This document shows, piece by piece, positions 36,996 through 47,712 of a stretch of 64,000 nt of DNA (position 1 is its first letter; each line of letters starts with the position of its first letter). Under the pieces are notes generated by a model. The model searched no databases and was not told where the DNA came from. It saw only the letters and a list, made by a program, of their open reading frames with translations. The position numbers and the translations under genes were made by a program. The stretch is taken from assembly GCF_006346335.1 (NCBI RefSeq), contig NZ_VDMC01000002.1, positions 186,001-250,000 of the forward strand, written 5' to 3'. The stretch is from Aequorivita sinensis. GTDB lineage: Bacteria; Bacteroidota; Bacteroidia; Flavobacteriales; Flavobacteriaceae.

Positions 36996-37023
36996 AAACC
37001 CTCTGAAATTTCAGAGGGTTTTG
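36996..37023. terminator. Bidirectional terminator between convergent genes
   Basis: A perfect 28-base palindrome, AAAACCCTCTGAAA and its complement, with A and T runs at its two ends; it can stop transcription from both the NlpC/P60 and the TPR gene. Confidence 0.9.
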
Positions 37024-37048
37024 CTTTAATATATGGAACTAACTTATC

Positions 37049-38305
37049 TTACTTTTCTAAAGTAGCAAGTTTAGCTTTCATTTTTTGATAATTTGCATCA
37101 TCCGCCAATTGTCCGTAAATGTTCATCAATGTTCTAACAACATCTGGATTATTAGGGTTTAACTCCATTGCTTTAGTAAGGTATGGAACAGTTGCTCTAT
37201 AAATATCAGCACGTTGTTCTTTAAGCTCATCATAACGAATGTTATCAGCTCTTGAATTTCCTAAACTATTCATTTCTTCAACTAAAGCATCTTCAGTAGA
37301 TAATTTCAATACAGCAATATTAATTAGAGCAGCCTCGTAATCAGGTTTCAACTCTAAAGCTCTGTTGTAATGCTCTAACGCTTTATCAGTATCTCCTAAT
37401 TCTGCACTAGCCACACCCATATTGAAGTAAATCTCTGGATTGTCTGGATCAGTTGCAGCAATTTGGTTCATGATTTGGTTATATCGAGTAATATCACCCA
37501 TTTTATAACTCATATCAGCTTCGGCTCTCATAAGATAGATATCATCTGGGTTTTCTTCTCTAGCAGCTTTCATTACTGAAGTAGCTTTGTCATTATCTCC
37601 TTGTTCTAAGTAGATAAGTGTCATATTACGAAGAATTTCACCTTTTCGAGATGCAGTAACTCTAATTTCAGGCTTGATATATTGACCACTTTTAAGCGCT
37701 AGGCTTCTTGATTGCTCAGTTTCGAAAGGAATTACTTCACCAGTTTCTTTATCAGTAGCAACAAATTCCTTGGTTTCACCAGTATAACCAGCATCCAATA
37801 GCATTTGATAGTACTTTAAACTTGAATCATAATCTTTTGCATTTACCGCATTACCAGCAGCAAAATAAAGATCATCCATATCCTTACTTACTGTATAACT
37901 TGTATACAGTTTCTCTGTCGCCAACTCGAAATTACCAGCATTTTGGTCTTTAATTGCACCATTAATTAATCCAGCACGAAGATTCTGAAGTGAAGCTGCT
38001 AATTGTGATTCTAACTTAGGATCTAACTCCAATGCTTTAGCAAATGCATCTGCAGCACCTTTTAAATTAGAATAATCGGTAGCTACACCATTACCTAATA
38101 AGGCATTACCACGTGTAGCATAGAACTGAGCTTTCATATCATTATCTACAGTTCCTAAAAGAGGTTCAGCTTCGTTTAAATAAGCTAAAGCTTCTTTAAA
38201 ATCATTGGACTTTAATGCCTTTTCAGCCTTTTTTATTTCTTTTTTTTGTCCAAATGAAATAGCAGATACAAAAGCAAGCCCTGTTATTAAAATTCGTTTT
38301 TTCAT
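37049..38305 (-). CDS. Exported tetratricopeptide-repeat protein
   Basis: A 418-residue protein with a signal peptide (MKKRILITGLAFVSAISFGQ) and about eight to ten TPR-like helical pairs. Clear repeats are AEKALKSNDFKEALAYLNEAE near 25, ADAFAKALELDPKLE near 88, PEIYFNMGVASAELGDTDKA near 290, LEHYNRALELKPDYEAALIN near 312, and the last, YLTKAMELNPNNPDVVRTLM, near 375. TPR arrays hold protein partners; no partner is known. It lies 10 bp after gyrA on the same strand and is probably co-transcribed with it, although the functions look unrelated. A strong terminator follows. Confidence 0.92.
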   Translation of the reverse strand: MKKRILITGLAFVSAISFGQKKEIKKAEKALKSNDFKEALAYLNEAEPLLGTVDNDMKAQFYATRGNALLGNGVATDYSNLKGAADAFAKALELDPKLESQLAASLQNLRAGLINGAIKDQNAGNFELATEKLYTSYTVSKDMDDLYFAAGNAVNAKDYDSSLKYYQMLLDAGYTGETKEFVATDKETGEVIPFETEQSRSLALKSGQYIKPEIRVTASRKGEILRNMTLIYLEQGDNDKATSVMKAAREENPDDIYLMRAEADMSYKMGDITRYNQIMNQIAATDPDNPEIYFNMGVASAELGDTDKALEHYNRALELKPDYEAALINIAVLKLSTEDALVEEMNSLGNSRADNIRYDELKEQRADIYRATVPYLTKAMELNPNNPDVVRTLMNIYGQLADDANYQKMKAKLATLEK

Positions 38306-38315
38306 GTGTTAATTT

Positions 38316-40841
38316 TTATTCGTTATTTTCGGTTTGTGTGTCGTTATTATCAAGAGTAGTGCCATCATTGTTATCATCAACAATTTCTAACTCATCCTCG
38401 TCTTCATCTTTCATTGCTTTTGCAACTGCAGCAATGGCGTCATCTTCTCTAACTTTTATTAAACGAACACCTTGCGTAGCACGTCCCATAACTCTTAGGT
38501 CGGAAACTGCCATACGAATTGCGATACCAGATTTATTGATAATCATTAAATCATCCTCATCTGTCACATTCTTAATTGCTACTAATTTACCGGTTTTTTC
38601 GGTAATATTAATAGTTTTTACACCTTTTCCGCCACGGTTAGTAACTCTATAATCGTCTATTAATGACCTTTTACCGTAACCGTTTTCAGAAACTACTAAT
38701 ATATCGGAGTCACCATGGTTAACAGCAATCATTCCAACCACTTCATCATTTTCATCTCCTAGAGTAATTCCGCGAACACCAGATGCATTTCGTCCCATAG
38801 GACGGGTTTTCTCTTCTTCAAAACGAATTGCTTTTCCTGAACGAACTGCTAACATTACTTGGCTATCACCAGTTGTAAGTTTTGCTTCTAAAAGCTCATC
38901 GTCTTCACGAATGGTAATGGCGTTAATACCATTTGCTCTAGGTCTTGAATATTGCTCTAAAGGAGTTTTCTTAACTTGTCCTTTTTTAGTAGCCATAATT
39001 ACATAATGGCTATTGATGTATTCTTCATCTTTTAAATCTTGAGTACAGATAAAAGCTTTTACTTTATCATCTGGACCAATATTTATTAGATTCTGAATAG
39101 CTCTACCCTTAGATGTTCTTGTCCCCTCAGGGATTTCAAATACACGCATCCAGAAACATTTTCCAGTTTGTGTAAAGAACAACATATATTGGTGATTTGT
39201 ACCAACAAATAAATATTCTAAGAAATCTTCATTTCGAGTAGATGAAGCTTTTTGGCCTACCCCTCCTCTATTTTGAGTTTTGTATTCTGAAAGTGAAGTT
39301 CGCTTAATATAGCCGGCATGAGAAATTGTAATTACCACCTGCTCGTCTGCGATTAGATCTGTAATACTTACATCTCCTCCTGCATATTCAATTACTGAAC
39401 GACGTTCATCGCCATATTTAGCTTTAATTTCCTCAAGCTCTTCTTTTATAATTTCCATTCTACGTTCTTTACGAGCAAGAATGTCTTTGTAATCTTCAAT
39501 TGTTTTCATTAACTCTTCGTACTCACTGCGCAATTTGTCCTGCTCCAGTCCAGTTAATTGACGAAGACGCATTTCAACAATAGCCTTAGCTTGAATTTCA
39601 GAAAGCTTGAATGCTTCAATAAGCTTTTCTCTTGCTTCATCAGCATTAGAAGACGCTCGGATTAGTCTAATTACTTCATCGATATTATCTGATGCAATAA
39701 TTAAACCTTCCAAAATATGTGCGCGCTCCTCAGCTTTGCGAAGTAAGTATTCTGTACGTCGTACCACCACCTCGTGACGGTGTTCAACGAAATAATGAAT
39801 TAATTCTTTTAAATTTAATAATTGTGGTCTTCCTTTTACTAGTGCAATATTGTTTACACTAAAGCTAGACTGCAATGCTGTATACTTATATAATGTATTA
39901 AGAACGATGTTTGGGATAGCATCACGCTTCAATATATAAACAATGCGCATTCCTTTTCTGTCACTCTCATCACGGATATTGGCTATACCCTCAATTTTCT
40001 TTTCGTTTACCATATCAGCGGTTTTCTTAATCATTTCCGCTTTGTTTACTTGGTAAGGAATTTCAGTGACAATTATACACTCTCTACCATTAACTTCCTC
40101 AAAAGTTGCTTTTGCACGCATAACTACACGTCCGCGACCTGTATGGAAAGCTTCACGAACCCCTTCGTATCCGTAAATTATTCCTCCTGTAGGAAAGTCT
40201 GGCGCTTTAATATACTGCATTAACCCATCGATGTCTATATCGTTATCTTTTATATAGGCAATGGTTCCATCTACAACTTCAGTTAAGTTATGTGGAGGCA
40301 TATTTGTTGCCATACCTACGGCAATTCCAGAGGCACCATTAATCAATAGTCCAGGAACTCGTGTAGGTAAAACAGTAGGTTCTTTTAATGTATCGTCAAA
40401 GTTTAATTGATGATCTACAGTTTCTTTATCGATATCAGCAAGCATATCTTCAGAAATCTTCTGCATTCTTGCTTCTGTATAACGCATTGCAGCTGGACTA
40501 TCACCATCTACAGATCCGAAGTTACCTTGACCGTCTACCAATAAATAGCGCAAACTCCATTCTTGAGCCATACGCACCATTGCATCATATACAGAGGTAT
40601 CACCGTGTGGGTGATATTTACCTAGTACCTCTCCTACAATTCTCGCAGATTTTTTATGAGCCCCTGTTGCTCTAATACCTAATTCGTGCATTCCAAACAA
40701 AACCCTTCTGTGTACAGGCTTCATTCCATCACGAACATCTGGCAGTGCACGTGACACTATGACCGACATCGAATAATCGATGTAGGCAGATTTCATTTCA
40801 TCTTCAATGTTTATAGGGATCACTTTCTCACCTTCCGTCAT
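38316..40841 (-). CDS. gyrA: DNA gyrase subunit A
   Basis: The cutting and rejoining subunit of DNA gyrase, which adds negative supercoils with GyrB (not in the window). The 841-residue product starts [20 protein letters not shown]. The quinolone-resistance region is [19 protein letters not shown] near 80, with Thr at the E. coli Ser83 position and Asp at 87, and the catalytic Tyr is in [10 protein letters not shown] near 119. The C-terminal part holds the beta-pinwheel repeats and the GyrA box ([10 protein letters not shown] near 525). The last 30 residues are almost all Asp, Glu and Asn. The start lies 255 bp from the divergent clpC start. Confidence 0.98.
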   Translation of the reverse strand: MTEGEKVIPINIEDEMKSAYIDYSMSVIVSRALPDVRDGMKPVHRRVLFGMHELGIRATGAHKKSARIVGEVLGKYHPHGDTSVYDAMVRMAQEWSLRYLLVDGQGNFGSVDGDSPAAMRYTEARMQKISEDMLADIDKETVDHQLNFDDTLKEPTVLPTRVPGLLINGASGIAVGMATNMPPHNLTEVVDGTIAYIKDNDIDIDGLMQYIKAPDFPTGGIIYGYEGVREAFHTGRGRVVMRAKATFEEVNGRECIIVTEIPYQVNKAEMIKKTADMVNEKKIEGIANIRDESDRKGMRIVYILKRDAIPNIVLNTLYKYTALQSSFSVNNIALVKGRPQLLNLKELIHYFVEHRHEVVVRRTEYLLRKAEERAHILEGLIIASDNIDEVIRLIRASSNADEAREKLIEAFKLSEIQAKAIVEMRLRQLTGLEQDKLRSEYEELMKTIEDYKDILARKERRMEIIKEELEEIKAKYGDERRSVIEYAGGDVSITDLIADEQVVITISHAGYIKRTSLSEYKTQNRGGVGQKASSTRNEDFLEYLFVGTNHQYMLFFTQTGKCFWMRVFEIPEGTRTSKGRAIQNLINIGPDDKVKAFICTQDLKDEEYINSHYVIMATKKGQVKKTPLEQYSRPRANGINAITIREDDELLEAKLTTGDSQVMLAVRSGKAIRFEEEKTRPMGRNASGVRGITLGDENDEVVGMIAVNHGDSDILVVSENGYGKRSLIDDYRVTNRGGKGVKTINITEKTGKLVAIKNVTDEDDLMIINKSGIAIRMAVSDLRVMGRATQGVRLIKVREDDAIAAVAKAMKDEDEDELEIVDDNNDGTTLDNNDTQTENNE

Positions 40842-40927
40842 AAAAAATAGAATTAATTATCGTTATTAAACTAATGGAGCAAGATACGCATTTTCGCAGG
40901 TTTAACAGGGGTTATTGGTATGGTTTA

Positions 40928-40981
40928 TTCACGAATTTATTAACAAATTTAGGCCTGTTAATCGTTAATAAGTATCGTGAA
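40928..40981. repeat. Long imperfect inverted repeat between gyrA and clpC
   Basis: Arms at 40928-40944 and 40964-40981: TTCACGA pairs with TCGTGAA and TTATTAAC pairs with GTTAATAA, with a 2/3-base internal loop and a 19-base loop between. It lies in the divergent region about 90-120 bases from each start. Probably regulatory or a small RNA hairpin; no known factor is assigned. Confidence 0.5.
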
Positions 40982-41096
40982 TTATCTTTTGAAATTCCCT
41001 TTATATTTTGTCCTTTTACTAAAACGATATTAAAGAGGAACAGTATTTGCCTTAATTTGGTTAATTTAGTACCTAAAAGAAGAGAGGATTTAAAAT

Positions 41097-43649
41097 ATGG
41101 ATGATAATTTTTCACCTAGAGTTAAAGATGTAATTGCATACAGCAAGGAAGAAGCCTTACGTTTAGGCCACGATTTTATAGGCACAGAGCATTTAATGCT
41201 TGGCCTTTTAAGAGATGGTAACGGTAAGGCGGTAACTATACTTAATGCACTTACCGTAGATCTTAACCACTTAAGAAGAAAAGTAGAGATATTAAGCCCA
41301 GCAAACCCGGGCGTGATTACAAATACTAACGACAAAAAGAACCTTCATCTCACCCGCCAAGCGGAAAGAGCATTGAAGACAACGTTTTTAGAAGCTAAGC
41401 TTTTTCAAAGCAATTCTATTAATACTGCACATTTGTTACTTTGTATTCTTAGGAATGAGAACGACCCTACAACCAAATTATTAAACAAGATGAAAGTTGA
41501 TTATGACGGGGTAAAAAATCAATTTAAACTTATGATTACAAATGATGACGAATATATAGACACACCAAGTGCTGATGCTTTTCCAAATGACGATAATGAT
41601 TCACCACAGGATGGTGGCAAGGAGAATTTATTTACAGGTTCTTCAGCTAAATCGAATAAAAAATCGAAAACTCCAGTATTAGACAATTTTGGTAGAGACC
41701 TAACCGCAATGGCGGAAGAAGGAAAACTCGACCCTGTTGTAGGCCGTGAAGATGAAATTCAACGCGTTTCCCAAATATTGAGTAGAAGGAAGAAAAACAA
41801 CCCTTTACTTATTGGTGAACCAGGTGTTGGTAAATCTGCTATTGCTGAAGGTTTAGCACTTAGAATTATACAAAGAAAAGTTTCAAGAATTCTTTACGAT
41901 AAAAGAGTTGTTACTTTAGATTTGGCTAGTCTTGTTGCTGGAACCAAATACCGCGGTCAGTTTGAAGAGCGAATGAAAGCTGTAATGAACGAACTTGAAA
42001 AGAATGACGACATTATTCTATTCATCGATGAGATTCACACAATTGTGGGTGCAGGTGGAGCTACAGGTTCGTTAGACGCTTCAAATATGTTTAAACCAGC
42101 ATTAGCTCGTGGAGAAATACAATGCATTGGAGCAACTACTTTAGATGAATACAGACAGTATATCGAGAAAGACGGGGCTTTAGAAAGACGTTTTCAAAAA
42201 GTATTGGTTGAACCAACTACTGTTGAAGAAACAATCGAAATTCTCGAAAATATTAAAGATAAATACGAGTCGCATCACAATGTAACCTATACTCAAGATG
42301 CAATTGAAGCGTGTGTAAAGCTTACTAATAGGTATATGACGGAGCGTTTCCTTCCAGACAAAGCAATTGATGCTTTAGATGAGGCTGGGTCACGTGTTCA
42401 TATTACCAATATTCATGTTCCAGATAGAATTTTAGAACTTGAAAAACAACTAGAAGAAGTTCGCGAACTTAAAAACACTGTAGTTAAAAAACAGAAATAC
42501 GAAGAAGCGGCAAAACTTCGAGATGACGAGAAAAATCTTGAAAAAGAACTCGCTACGGAACAAGAAAAGTGGGAAGAAGATTCAAAACTTCACAGAGAAA
42601 CTGTTTCTGAAGACAATGTTGCTGAAGTAGTTTCTATGATGACTGGTGTACCAGTAAATAGAATTGCACAGACCGAAACAACCAAATTAGCCGCCCTACC
42701 TGATAGAATTAAAGGTAAAGTTATTGGTCAAGACGAAGCTGTTTCTAAAGTTGTGAAAGCAATTCAAAGAAACCGAGCAGGATTAAAAGATCCAAACAAA
42801 CCTATTGGGTCATTTATTTTCTTAGGTCAAACAGGAGTCGGTAAAACCCAACTTGCAAAAGTATTAGCACGAGAGTTATTCGATTCTGATAATGCTTTGA
42901 TTCGTATTGACATGAGCGAGTATATGGAGAAGTTCGCTATTTCTCGTTTAGTTGGAGCACCTCCAGGATACGTTGGTTACGAAGAAGGTGGTCAGCTTAC
43001 CGAGAAGATTAGAAGAAAACCCTATGCTGTTGTGCTTTTAGATGAAATTGAAAAAGCCCATCCAGATGTATTCAATATGCTTCTACAAGTTTTAGATGAT
43101 GGATATTTGACAGACAGCCTTGGTAGAAAAATTGATTTTAGAAACACTATTATCATTATGACTTCTAATGTTGGTGCCCGTCAGATTAAAGATTTTGGTC
43201 AAGGTGTTGGTTTTGGTACTTCTGCAAAGAAGAGTCAAGAAGAAGCACATACTAAGAGTGTTATTGAAAACGCTTTAAAGAAAACTTTTGCGCCAGAATT
43301 CTTAAACCGTATTGATGATGTTATGGTGTTTAACGCTCTTGAAAGAGAGGATATTCATAAAATTATTGATATTGAATTGAACAAATTATTCTTACGTATT
43401 TCAGATTTAGGTTACGACCTGAAGTTAACTGAAAAAGCCAAGGATTATATTGCTGACAAAGGTTTTGACAAACAATATGGAGCGCGTCCTTTAAACAGAG
43501 CGATTCAAAAGTATATAGAAGATGCCCTTGCTGAAGAAATCATCAACAGCAATTTAGATGAAGGCGATTCTATAATTATGGATCTTGATGAAAGTAAAGA
43601 TGAGCTTACTATAAAAATTAATAAGCAAAAGAAGACCACCGAGTCGTAA
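41097..43649 (+). CDS. clpC: ATP-dependent Clp protease ATP-binding subunit ClpC
   Basis: An 850-residue AAA+ unfoldase that feeds proteins to ClpP. Order: two Clp_N repeats (1-150), first AAA+ module with GEPGVGKSA near 240 and ILFIDEIHT near 310, a UVR/coiled-coil M domain near 450-500 ([17 protein letters not shown]), second module with GQTGVGKTQ near 580, and a D2-small domain. The M domain with a UVR motif marks ClpC rather than ClpB or ClpA. The ClpP-binding loop should lie in module two (the [10 protein letters not shown] stretch). No mcsA, mcsB or ctsR is near. It stands alone, diverging from gyrA and ended by a terminator. Confidence 0.95.
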   Translation: MDDNFSPRVKDVIAYSKEEALRLGHDFIGTEHLMLGLLRDGNGKAVTILNALTVDLNHLRRKVEILSPANPGVITNTNDKKNLHLTRQAERALKTTFLEAKLFQSNSINTAHLLLCILRNENDPTTKLLNKMKVDYDGVKNQFKLMITNDDEYIDTPSADAFPNDDNDSPQDGGKENLFTGSSAKSNKKSKTPVLDNFGRDLTAMAEEGKLDPVVGREDEIQRVSQILSRRKKNNPLLIGEPGVGKSAIAEGLALRIIQRKVSRILYDKRVVTLDLASLVAGTKYRGQFEERMKAVMNELEKNDDIILFIDEIHTIVGAGGATGSLDASNMFKPALARGEIQCIGATTLDEYRQYIEKDGALERRFQKVLVEPTTVEETIEILENIKDKYESHHNVTYTQDAIEACVKLTNRYMTERFLPDKAIDALDEAGSRVHITNIHVPDRILELEKQLEEVRELKNTVVKKQKYEEAAKLRDDEKNLEKELATEQEKWEEDSKLHRETVSEDNVAEVVSMMTGVPVNRIAQTETTKLAALPDRIKGKVIGQDEAVSKVVKAIQRNRAGLKDPNKPIGSFIFLGQTGVGKTQLAKVLARELFDSDNALIRIDMSEYMEKFAISRLVGAPPGYVGYEEGGQLTEKIRRKPYAVVLLDEIEKAHPDVFNMLLQVLDDGYLTDSLGRKIDFRNTIIIMTSNVGARQIKDFGQGVGFGTSAKKSQEEAHTKSVIENALKKTFAPEFLNRIDDVMVFNALEREDIHKIIDIELNKLFLRISDLGYDLKLTEKAKDYIADKGFDKQYGARPLNRAIQKYIEDALAEEIINSNLDEGDSIIMDLDESKDELTIKINKQKKTTES

Positions 43650-43670
43650 AATAAGGTGGCTTTAAATAAT

Positions 43671-43707
43671 AAACTCTTCGCTGATAAATCAACGAAGAGT
43701 TTTTTTA
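43671..43707 (+). terminator. Terminator of clpC
   Basis: AAACTCTTCG (43671-43680) and CGAAGAGTTT (43693-43702) form a 10-bp stem followed by a T-run. Confidence 0.88.
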
Positions 43708-43732
43708 TGTAATAAATTCAAATTTTTACTAC

Positions 43733-44617
43733 TTACTTTAAAACTTTAAAAGACTTCTTGGTGTCTCCAAATCCATTTGCTAAAAGTACATATAAACCGT
43801 TTTGGTAGGCTGATAGATCTACAGTAATTGAGCCATTTCCGTTATTATTTATATTACTCAACAGTTTGCCGGACAAATCAAAAACCTTTACACTTTTCAC
43901 ATTCTGTGTGTTACTTAAGATGCAAGTATTACTGTTCAATTGTTTTGTAACAACTACTTCTTCCAAATAGTTTTTTGTCACACCAAGATGAATTGGAATA
44001 CAATCTTGAATAGAGTCTAAATTAGCATAAAAAACTTCTGTATCTTTAAAAAAACAGCTAAGCTCTCCTACTTCATTAATATTTGGTTTCCCTCCGGGAG
44101 CATTTATTAACGATAAAGACCCTACACCTTCAACCCAAATAGCATTATTGTTACTAGTAGTATTCCCCGGCGCAGGTGAAAAATAATAATGCTTATAATT
44201 GTTTCCATCTTGTAAAGGTCTTGCTATAATAGAATCCACTACAAAAAGCCCTCCATCACGTGGAAAAGGAGTGACAGGGTTTTTCATATCAAAAACATCT
44301 CCTTCACTCAATGAAAAATCATATAACAGATACTCATCACTAGGTTCAGAGGTGGCAAACTTTATGTATACTTTTTGGGTTGCTATATCTTCACGAAGTA
44401 AAAATGTGCGGGATATATAATGGTATCCATCCAAAATCTTATAATTCTTACCATTCACAATAGTATCACCATCAGTATAATAGGCGTCTGTTAAGCATCC
44501 AGAAAAGCAAGTTGTAAAATGCCATTCATTAATATTATCTAACAAAGGCTTATAACTCTGGGCAAATACAGAAGTATTTAAAATTAAAAAAACAAGAATT
44601 GATAATTTACTTTTCAT
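43733..44617 (-). CDS. Secreted protein with T9SS type A sorting domain
   Basis: A 294-residue exported protein: signal peptide MKSKLSILVFLILNTSVFAQ, a central beta-rich part of unknown function (about 25-210) with many aromatic residues, and a C-terminal T9SS sorting domain of about 75 residues (VKSVKVFDLSGKLLSNIN, LSAYQNGLYVLLANG and the final KKSFKVLK). The sorting domain sends the protein across the outer membrane through the type IX secretion system, where it is removed and the protein attached or released. The central part matches no family I recognise. hutH lies 32 bp upstream on the same strand, so a shared transcript is possible. Confidence 0.85.
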   Translation of the reverse strand: MKSKLSILVFLILNTSVFAQSYKPLLDNINEWHFTTCFSGCLTDAYYTDGDTIVNGKNYKILDGYHYISRTFLLREDIATQKVYIKFATSEPSDEYLLYDFSLSEGDVFDMKNPVTPFPRDGGLFVVDSIIARPLQDGNNYKHYYFSPAPGNTTSNNNAIWVEGVGSLSLINAPGGKPNINEVGELSCFFKDTEVFYANLDSIQDCIPIHLGVTKNYLEEVVVTKQLNSNTCILSNTQNVKSVKVFDLSGKLLSNINNNGNGSITVDLSAYQNGLYVLLANGFGDTKKSFKVLK

Positions 44618-44649
44618 AATTCAGTATTTGGTTATATGCTTGCGTTATA

Positions 44650-46161
44650 TTAATCAAATATTATTTCAGAATCAACATCTAAAGATTGAATGAATGCAAT
44701 CGTTGCATGAATATCGTCTGCCATAATTCTATCGTTCTCAATAAAAGGTACAATAGAACGATATGGCTTTAAGAATGATTCAATAAATGGAGATGAAGAT
44801 TTTGGTTCTCTAAACTTTAAAGCTTGAGAAGCGTTCATCAATTCAATGGCTAAAATGGTTTCTAAGTTTTCAATTACACGTAAACATTTAGTTGCTCCAT
44901 TAGCCCCCATACTTACGTGATCTTCTTGACCATTAGATGAAACAATAGAATCTACTGAAGCTGGAGCTGCCAATTGTTTATTTTGGCTTACTATACTTGC
45001 AGCAGTATATTGAGGAATCATAAGACCACTGTTTAATCCTGGGTTATTAACTAAGAAAGCTGGTAAATCTCTTAGTCCCGAAACCAATTGATAAGTTCTT
45101 CTTTCAGAAATATTCCCTAGTTCAGACATTGCAATTGCTAAATAATCTAGTGCTAATGCTAATGGTTGACCGTGAAAGTTACCGCCAGATATAATTAAAT
45201 CGTCTTTTACAAAAATGTTTGGATTGTCGGTAACTGAGTTTATTTCAGTTTTAAAAGTTTTGTTTACGAAATGAATTGTGTCTTTTGTGGCTCCGTGTAC
45301 TTGAGGGATACAACGGAAAGAATATGGATCTTGAACGTTTTTCTTTTCAGATACTCCTATTTCACTACCTTCTAAAAAGTCTAAAATTTGCTCCGCAGTT
45401 TTTACTTGTCCTCTATGCGGTCTTACCAAATGCACAAGAGCGTTATATGGACTCATATTACAATCAAACGCATCTATAGAAATAGCACTAATTAAATCGG
45501 CTAAATAGGATAATTTGTAACTTTTAAGTAAACAGTACACCCCATAAGCACTCATAAATTGAGTTCCATTTAACAATGCTAAACCTTCCTTAGCTTGTAA
45601 CTTTATAGGTTCCCAATTAAATTTTTTCAAAATCTTTTCAGAAGCCAAACGCTCTCCACCATAATAAACTTCTCCTTTCCCTAATAAAGGTAGAGATAGA
45701 TGTGCTAATGGCGCTAAGTCTCCTGAAGCTCCTAAACTTCCTTGATTATAAATAACAGGTAAAATATCGTTATTATAAAAGTCGATTAATCTCTTAACGG
45801 TTTCTAACTGAACGCCACTATAACCATAACTTAAGGATTGTATTTTCAACAAAAGCATAAGTTTAATTATAGGTTTTGGAACAAATTCCCCTGTACCACA
45901 AGCGTGACTCATTACGAGGTTTTCTTGTAGTTTTGAAAGGTTATCAGAGGTGATTTTCACATTACACAATGAACCAAAACCAGTATTTATACCGTAAACA
46001 GGAGTCTCGTTATCCTTTATTTTGTTTACTAAATATTCACGGGATTTATTAATATTAAGTTGGGCTTCTTCAGAAAGATCAAGCTTTTTATGATTATCTA
46101 ATATATCCTTAATTAACTCTAAGTCAAGAATTTCAGAGCTGATGTAATGTGTGTCTTGCAT
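44650..46161 (-). CDS. hutH: Histidine ammonia-lyase
   Basis: Removes ammonia from L-histidine to give urocanate, the first step of histidine breakdown. I start it at the ATG at 46161 (MQDTHYISSEILDLELIK), which gives 503 residues; the longer frame runs through a probable -7 box at 46181-46188. The MIO cofactor comes from the Ala-Ser-Gly in GSLGASGDLAPLAHLSLPLLG near 143, and other family marks are YGINTGFGSLCNV near 57, SFRCIPQVHGATKD near 325 and NPGLNSGLMIPQYTAASIVS near 395. The rest of the hut pathway (hutU, hutI, hutG) is not here. Confidence 0.94.
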   Translation of the reverse strand: MQDTHYISSEILDLELIKDILDNHKKLDLSEEAQLNINKSREYLVNKIKDNETPVYGINTGFGSLCNVKITSDNLSKLQENLVMSHACGTGEFVPKPIIKLMLLLKIQSLSYGYSGVQLETVKRLIDFYNNDILPVIYNQGSLGASGDLAPLAHLSLPLLGKGEVYYGGERLASEKILKKFNWEPIKLQAKEGLALLNGTQFMSAYGVYCLLKSYKLSYLADLISAISIDAFDCNMSPYNALVHLVRPHRGQVKTAEQILDFLEGSEIGVSEKKNVQDPYSFRCIPQVHGATKDTIHFVNKTFKTEINSVTDNPNIFVKDDLIISGGNFHGQPLALALDYLAIAMSELGNISERRTYQLVSGLRDLPAFLVNNPGLNSGLMIPQYTAASIVSQNKQLAAPASVDSIVSSNGQEDHVSMGANGATKCLRVIENLETILAIELMNASQALKFREPKSSSPFIESFLKPYRSIVPFIENDRIMADDIHATIAFIQSLDVDSEIIFD

Positions 46162-46180
46162 TATAATTGTTTTGTTTTCA

Positions 46181-46188
46181 CAAAAATA
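46181..46188 (-). promoter_or_regulatory. Probable -7 element of hutH
   Basis: TATTTTTG on the minus strand, about 20 bases before the hutH ATG, with only a weak -33 box. It excludes the upstream in-frame ATG at 46227 as the start. Confidence 0.4.
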
Positions 46189-46267
46189 CTGATTTTTGCC
46201 CGCCTTACCACCTTTTCTATCTTTCAAAAGCCCTAATTTTGTAAGTCATAACTTTAAAATATTATAA

Positions 46268-47635
46268 ATGAAAAAATTAAGTTGGATTATTATAGCGCTT
46301 TTCATCGTTTCTTGTAATACTGAAGAAAAACCTACTTATACCGTTATTAATGGTAGCGTTACAAATAACACTGGTGAAACAGCATTTGTTCGTGGCAATG
46401 GTTTTGAATCAAGAGTGCCAATCTCTGAAACGGGGAGTTTTGTAGATACTTTAAATATAAAAAAAGATGGGTTTTATGAACTCTATGTTGGTCGCGAACG
46501 CACTGAAATATATTTAGAAAGAGGTAAAAACCTATCGGTAACTTTAAATTCAACAGAATTTGATGAAAGCTTAAAATACACTGGAGATTTAGCGGATATT
46601 AATAATTTCTTGGCTGCAAAATATCTTTGGAATGAGCAAAATGTAGATTTAAAAGAGTTATTCTCTAAGGATGAAAATGCATTTTTAAAACAAATAGATG
46701 AAAACCAGAAAAGTTTAGATTCTCTTTTTAAGGAGAGTAAAATCGCTAATGATAACTTTAAGAAAAGCTTAGCTGAAGAAGACAAATATGCGCGAGCCAT
46801 TATGATAGAAAATTATAAGAGTGGGCATCGTCATTTCTCTGGGAATAAAGAATTTGAAGTTTCAAAAGAATTTTACAATGAACTTAAAGACATAAACTTT
46901 AAAGACACTTTAGCTTTTAGAAATTCTGCAGCGTATCAAAACTTACTTCAAGTACATTACAACAGATTAGTTTCAGAAGAAGCTTCACAAAATACAGATG
47001 CGAACGAAACTATTCTTTTCTTAAATAAAATAAACGAAGCTCTTCCAAACGGATATGCTAAGGACAGAATGATGAGTTCTTATTTACAGTTTGGCCTTAA
47101 AGCTGATGATAACCTAGAAGAAGCTTATAATATTTATAAGAACAGTAATCCGAATCCTGAGAATTTAGCTAAGCTTACTGAGCAATACAACAAATTAAAA
47201 GTAATTACTAAGGGTAACCCCTCTCCTACTTTCAACTATGAAAACCATAAAGGAGGCACTACATCTTTAGAAGATTTAAGAGGTAAATATGTTTATGTGG
47301 ATGTTTGGGCAACATGGTGCGGACCTTGTTTACGTGAAATTCCTTTCCTAAAAGAAGTTGAGAATGACTATGAGGATAAAAACATCCAATTTGTAAGCAT
47401 TTCTATTGATGAACCAAAAGACTACGACAAGTGGAAAAGTATGGTTACTGAGAAAGAATTAGTAGGTATTCAACTGATGGCAGATAACAATTGGAAATCG
47501 AAATTTGTTGTGGATTACGCTATTCTTGGAATCCCTAGATTTATTTTGATTGATACCGAAGGAAATATTGTTTCAGCTGATGCGCCTAGACCTTCAGACC
47601 CTGAATTAAGAAAAATATTTGATGAGTTAATTTAA
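46268..47635 (+). CDS. TlpA-like thioredoxin-fold lipoprotein
   Basis: A 455-residue lipoprotein: signal peptide with lipobox IALFIVSC (Cys16), an N-terminal beta domain like DUF4369 (about 25-110), a helical middle part (about 120-310) and a C-terminal thioredoxin fold with DVWATWCGPCLREIPFL near 345. The CxxC pair lies in the normal TlpA/ResA position, and the cis-Pro loop is seen as VVDYAILGIPRFILID near 420. It probably reduces or makes disulfides at the periplasmic face of a membrane; Bacteroidota have many such proteins and the partner is unknown. It diverges from hutH. Confidence 0.88.
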   Translation: MKKLSWIIIALFIVSCNTEEKPTYTVINGSVTNNTGETAFVRGNGFESRVPISETGSFVDTLNIKKDGFYELYVGRERTEIYLERGKNLSVTLNSTEFDESLKYTGDLADINNFLAAKYLWNEQNVDLKELFSKDENAFLKQIDENQKSLDSLFKESKIANDNFKKSLAEEDKYARAIMIENYKSGHRHFSGNKEFEVSKEFYNELKDINFKDTLAFRNSAAYQNLLQVHYNRLVSEEASQNTDANETILFLNKINEALPNGYAKDRMMSSYLQFGLKADDNLEEAYNIYKNSNPNPENLAKLTEQYNKLKVITKGNPSPTFNYENHKGGTTSLEDLRGKYVYVDVWATWCGPCLREIPFLKEVENDYEDKNIQFVSISIDEPKDYDKWKSMVTEKELVGIQLMADNNWKSKFVVDYAILGIPRFILIDTEGNIVSADAPRPSDPELRKIFDELI

Positions 47636-47659
47636 AAAGAATTTACCTAATTATATTAG

Positions 47660-47711
47660 ACCACGAATAGAAGATTCTAATTATATCTGAATCTAATATT
47701 CGTGGTTTTTT
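47660..47711. terminator. Hairpin terminator between the TlpA-like gene and nnrD/E
   Basis: ACCACGAATA (47660-47669) pairs with TATTCGTGGT (47697-47706), with an inner stem AGATTC/GAATCT, and a T-run after it on the plus strand. Confidence 0.8.
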
Positions 47712-47712
47712 A

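Noticed and set aside
38316-40841. Thr at the GyrA 83 position as a quinolone-resistance mutation
   Set aside because: Thr is the natural residue in several susceptible species, so it cannot be called a mutation from this sequence alone.
40925-40940. TTATTCACG as a DnaA box and possible replication origin
   Set aside because: A single site one base off the consensus, with no cluster of boxes, no dnaA/dnaN neighbours and no AT-rich unwinding region specific to it.
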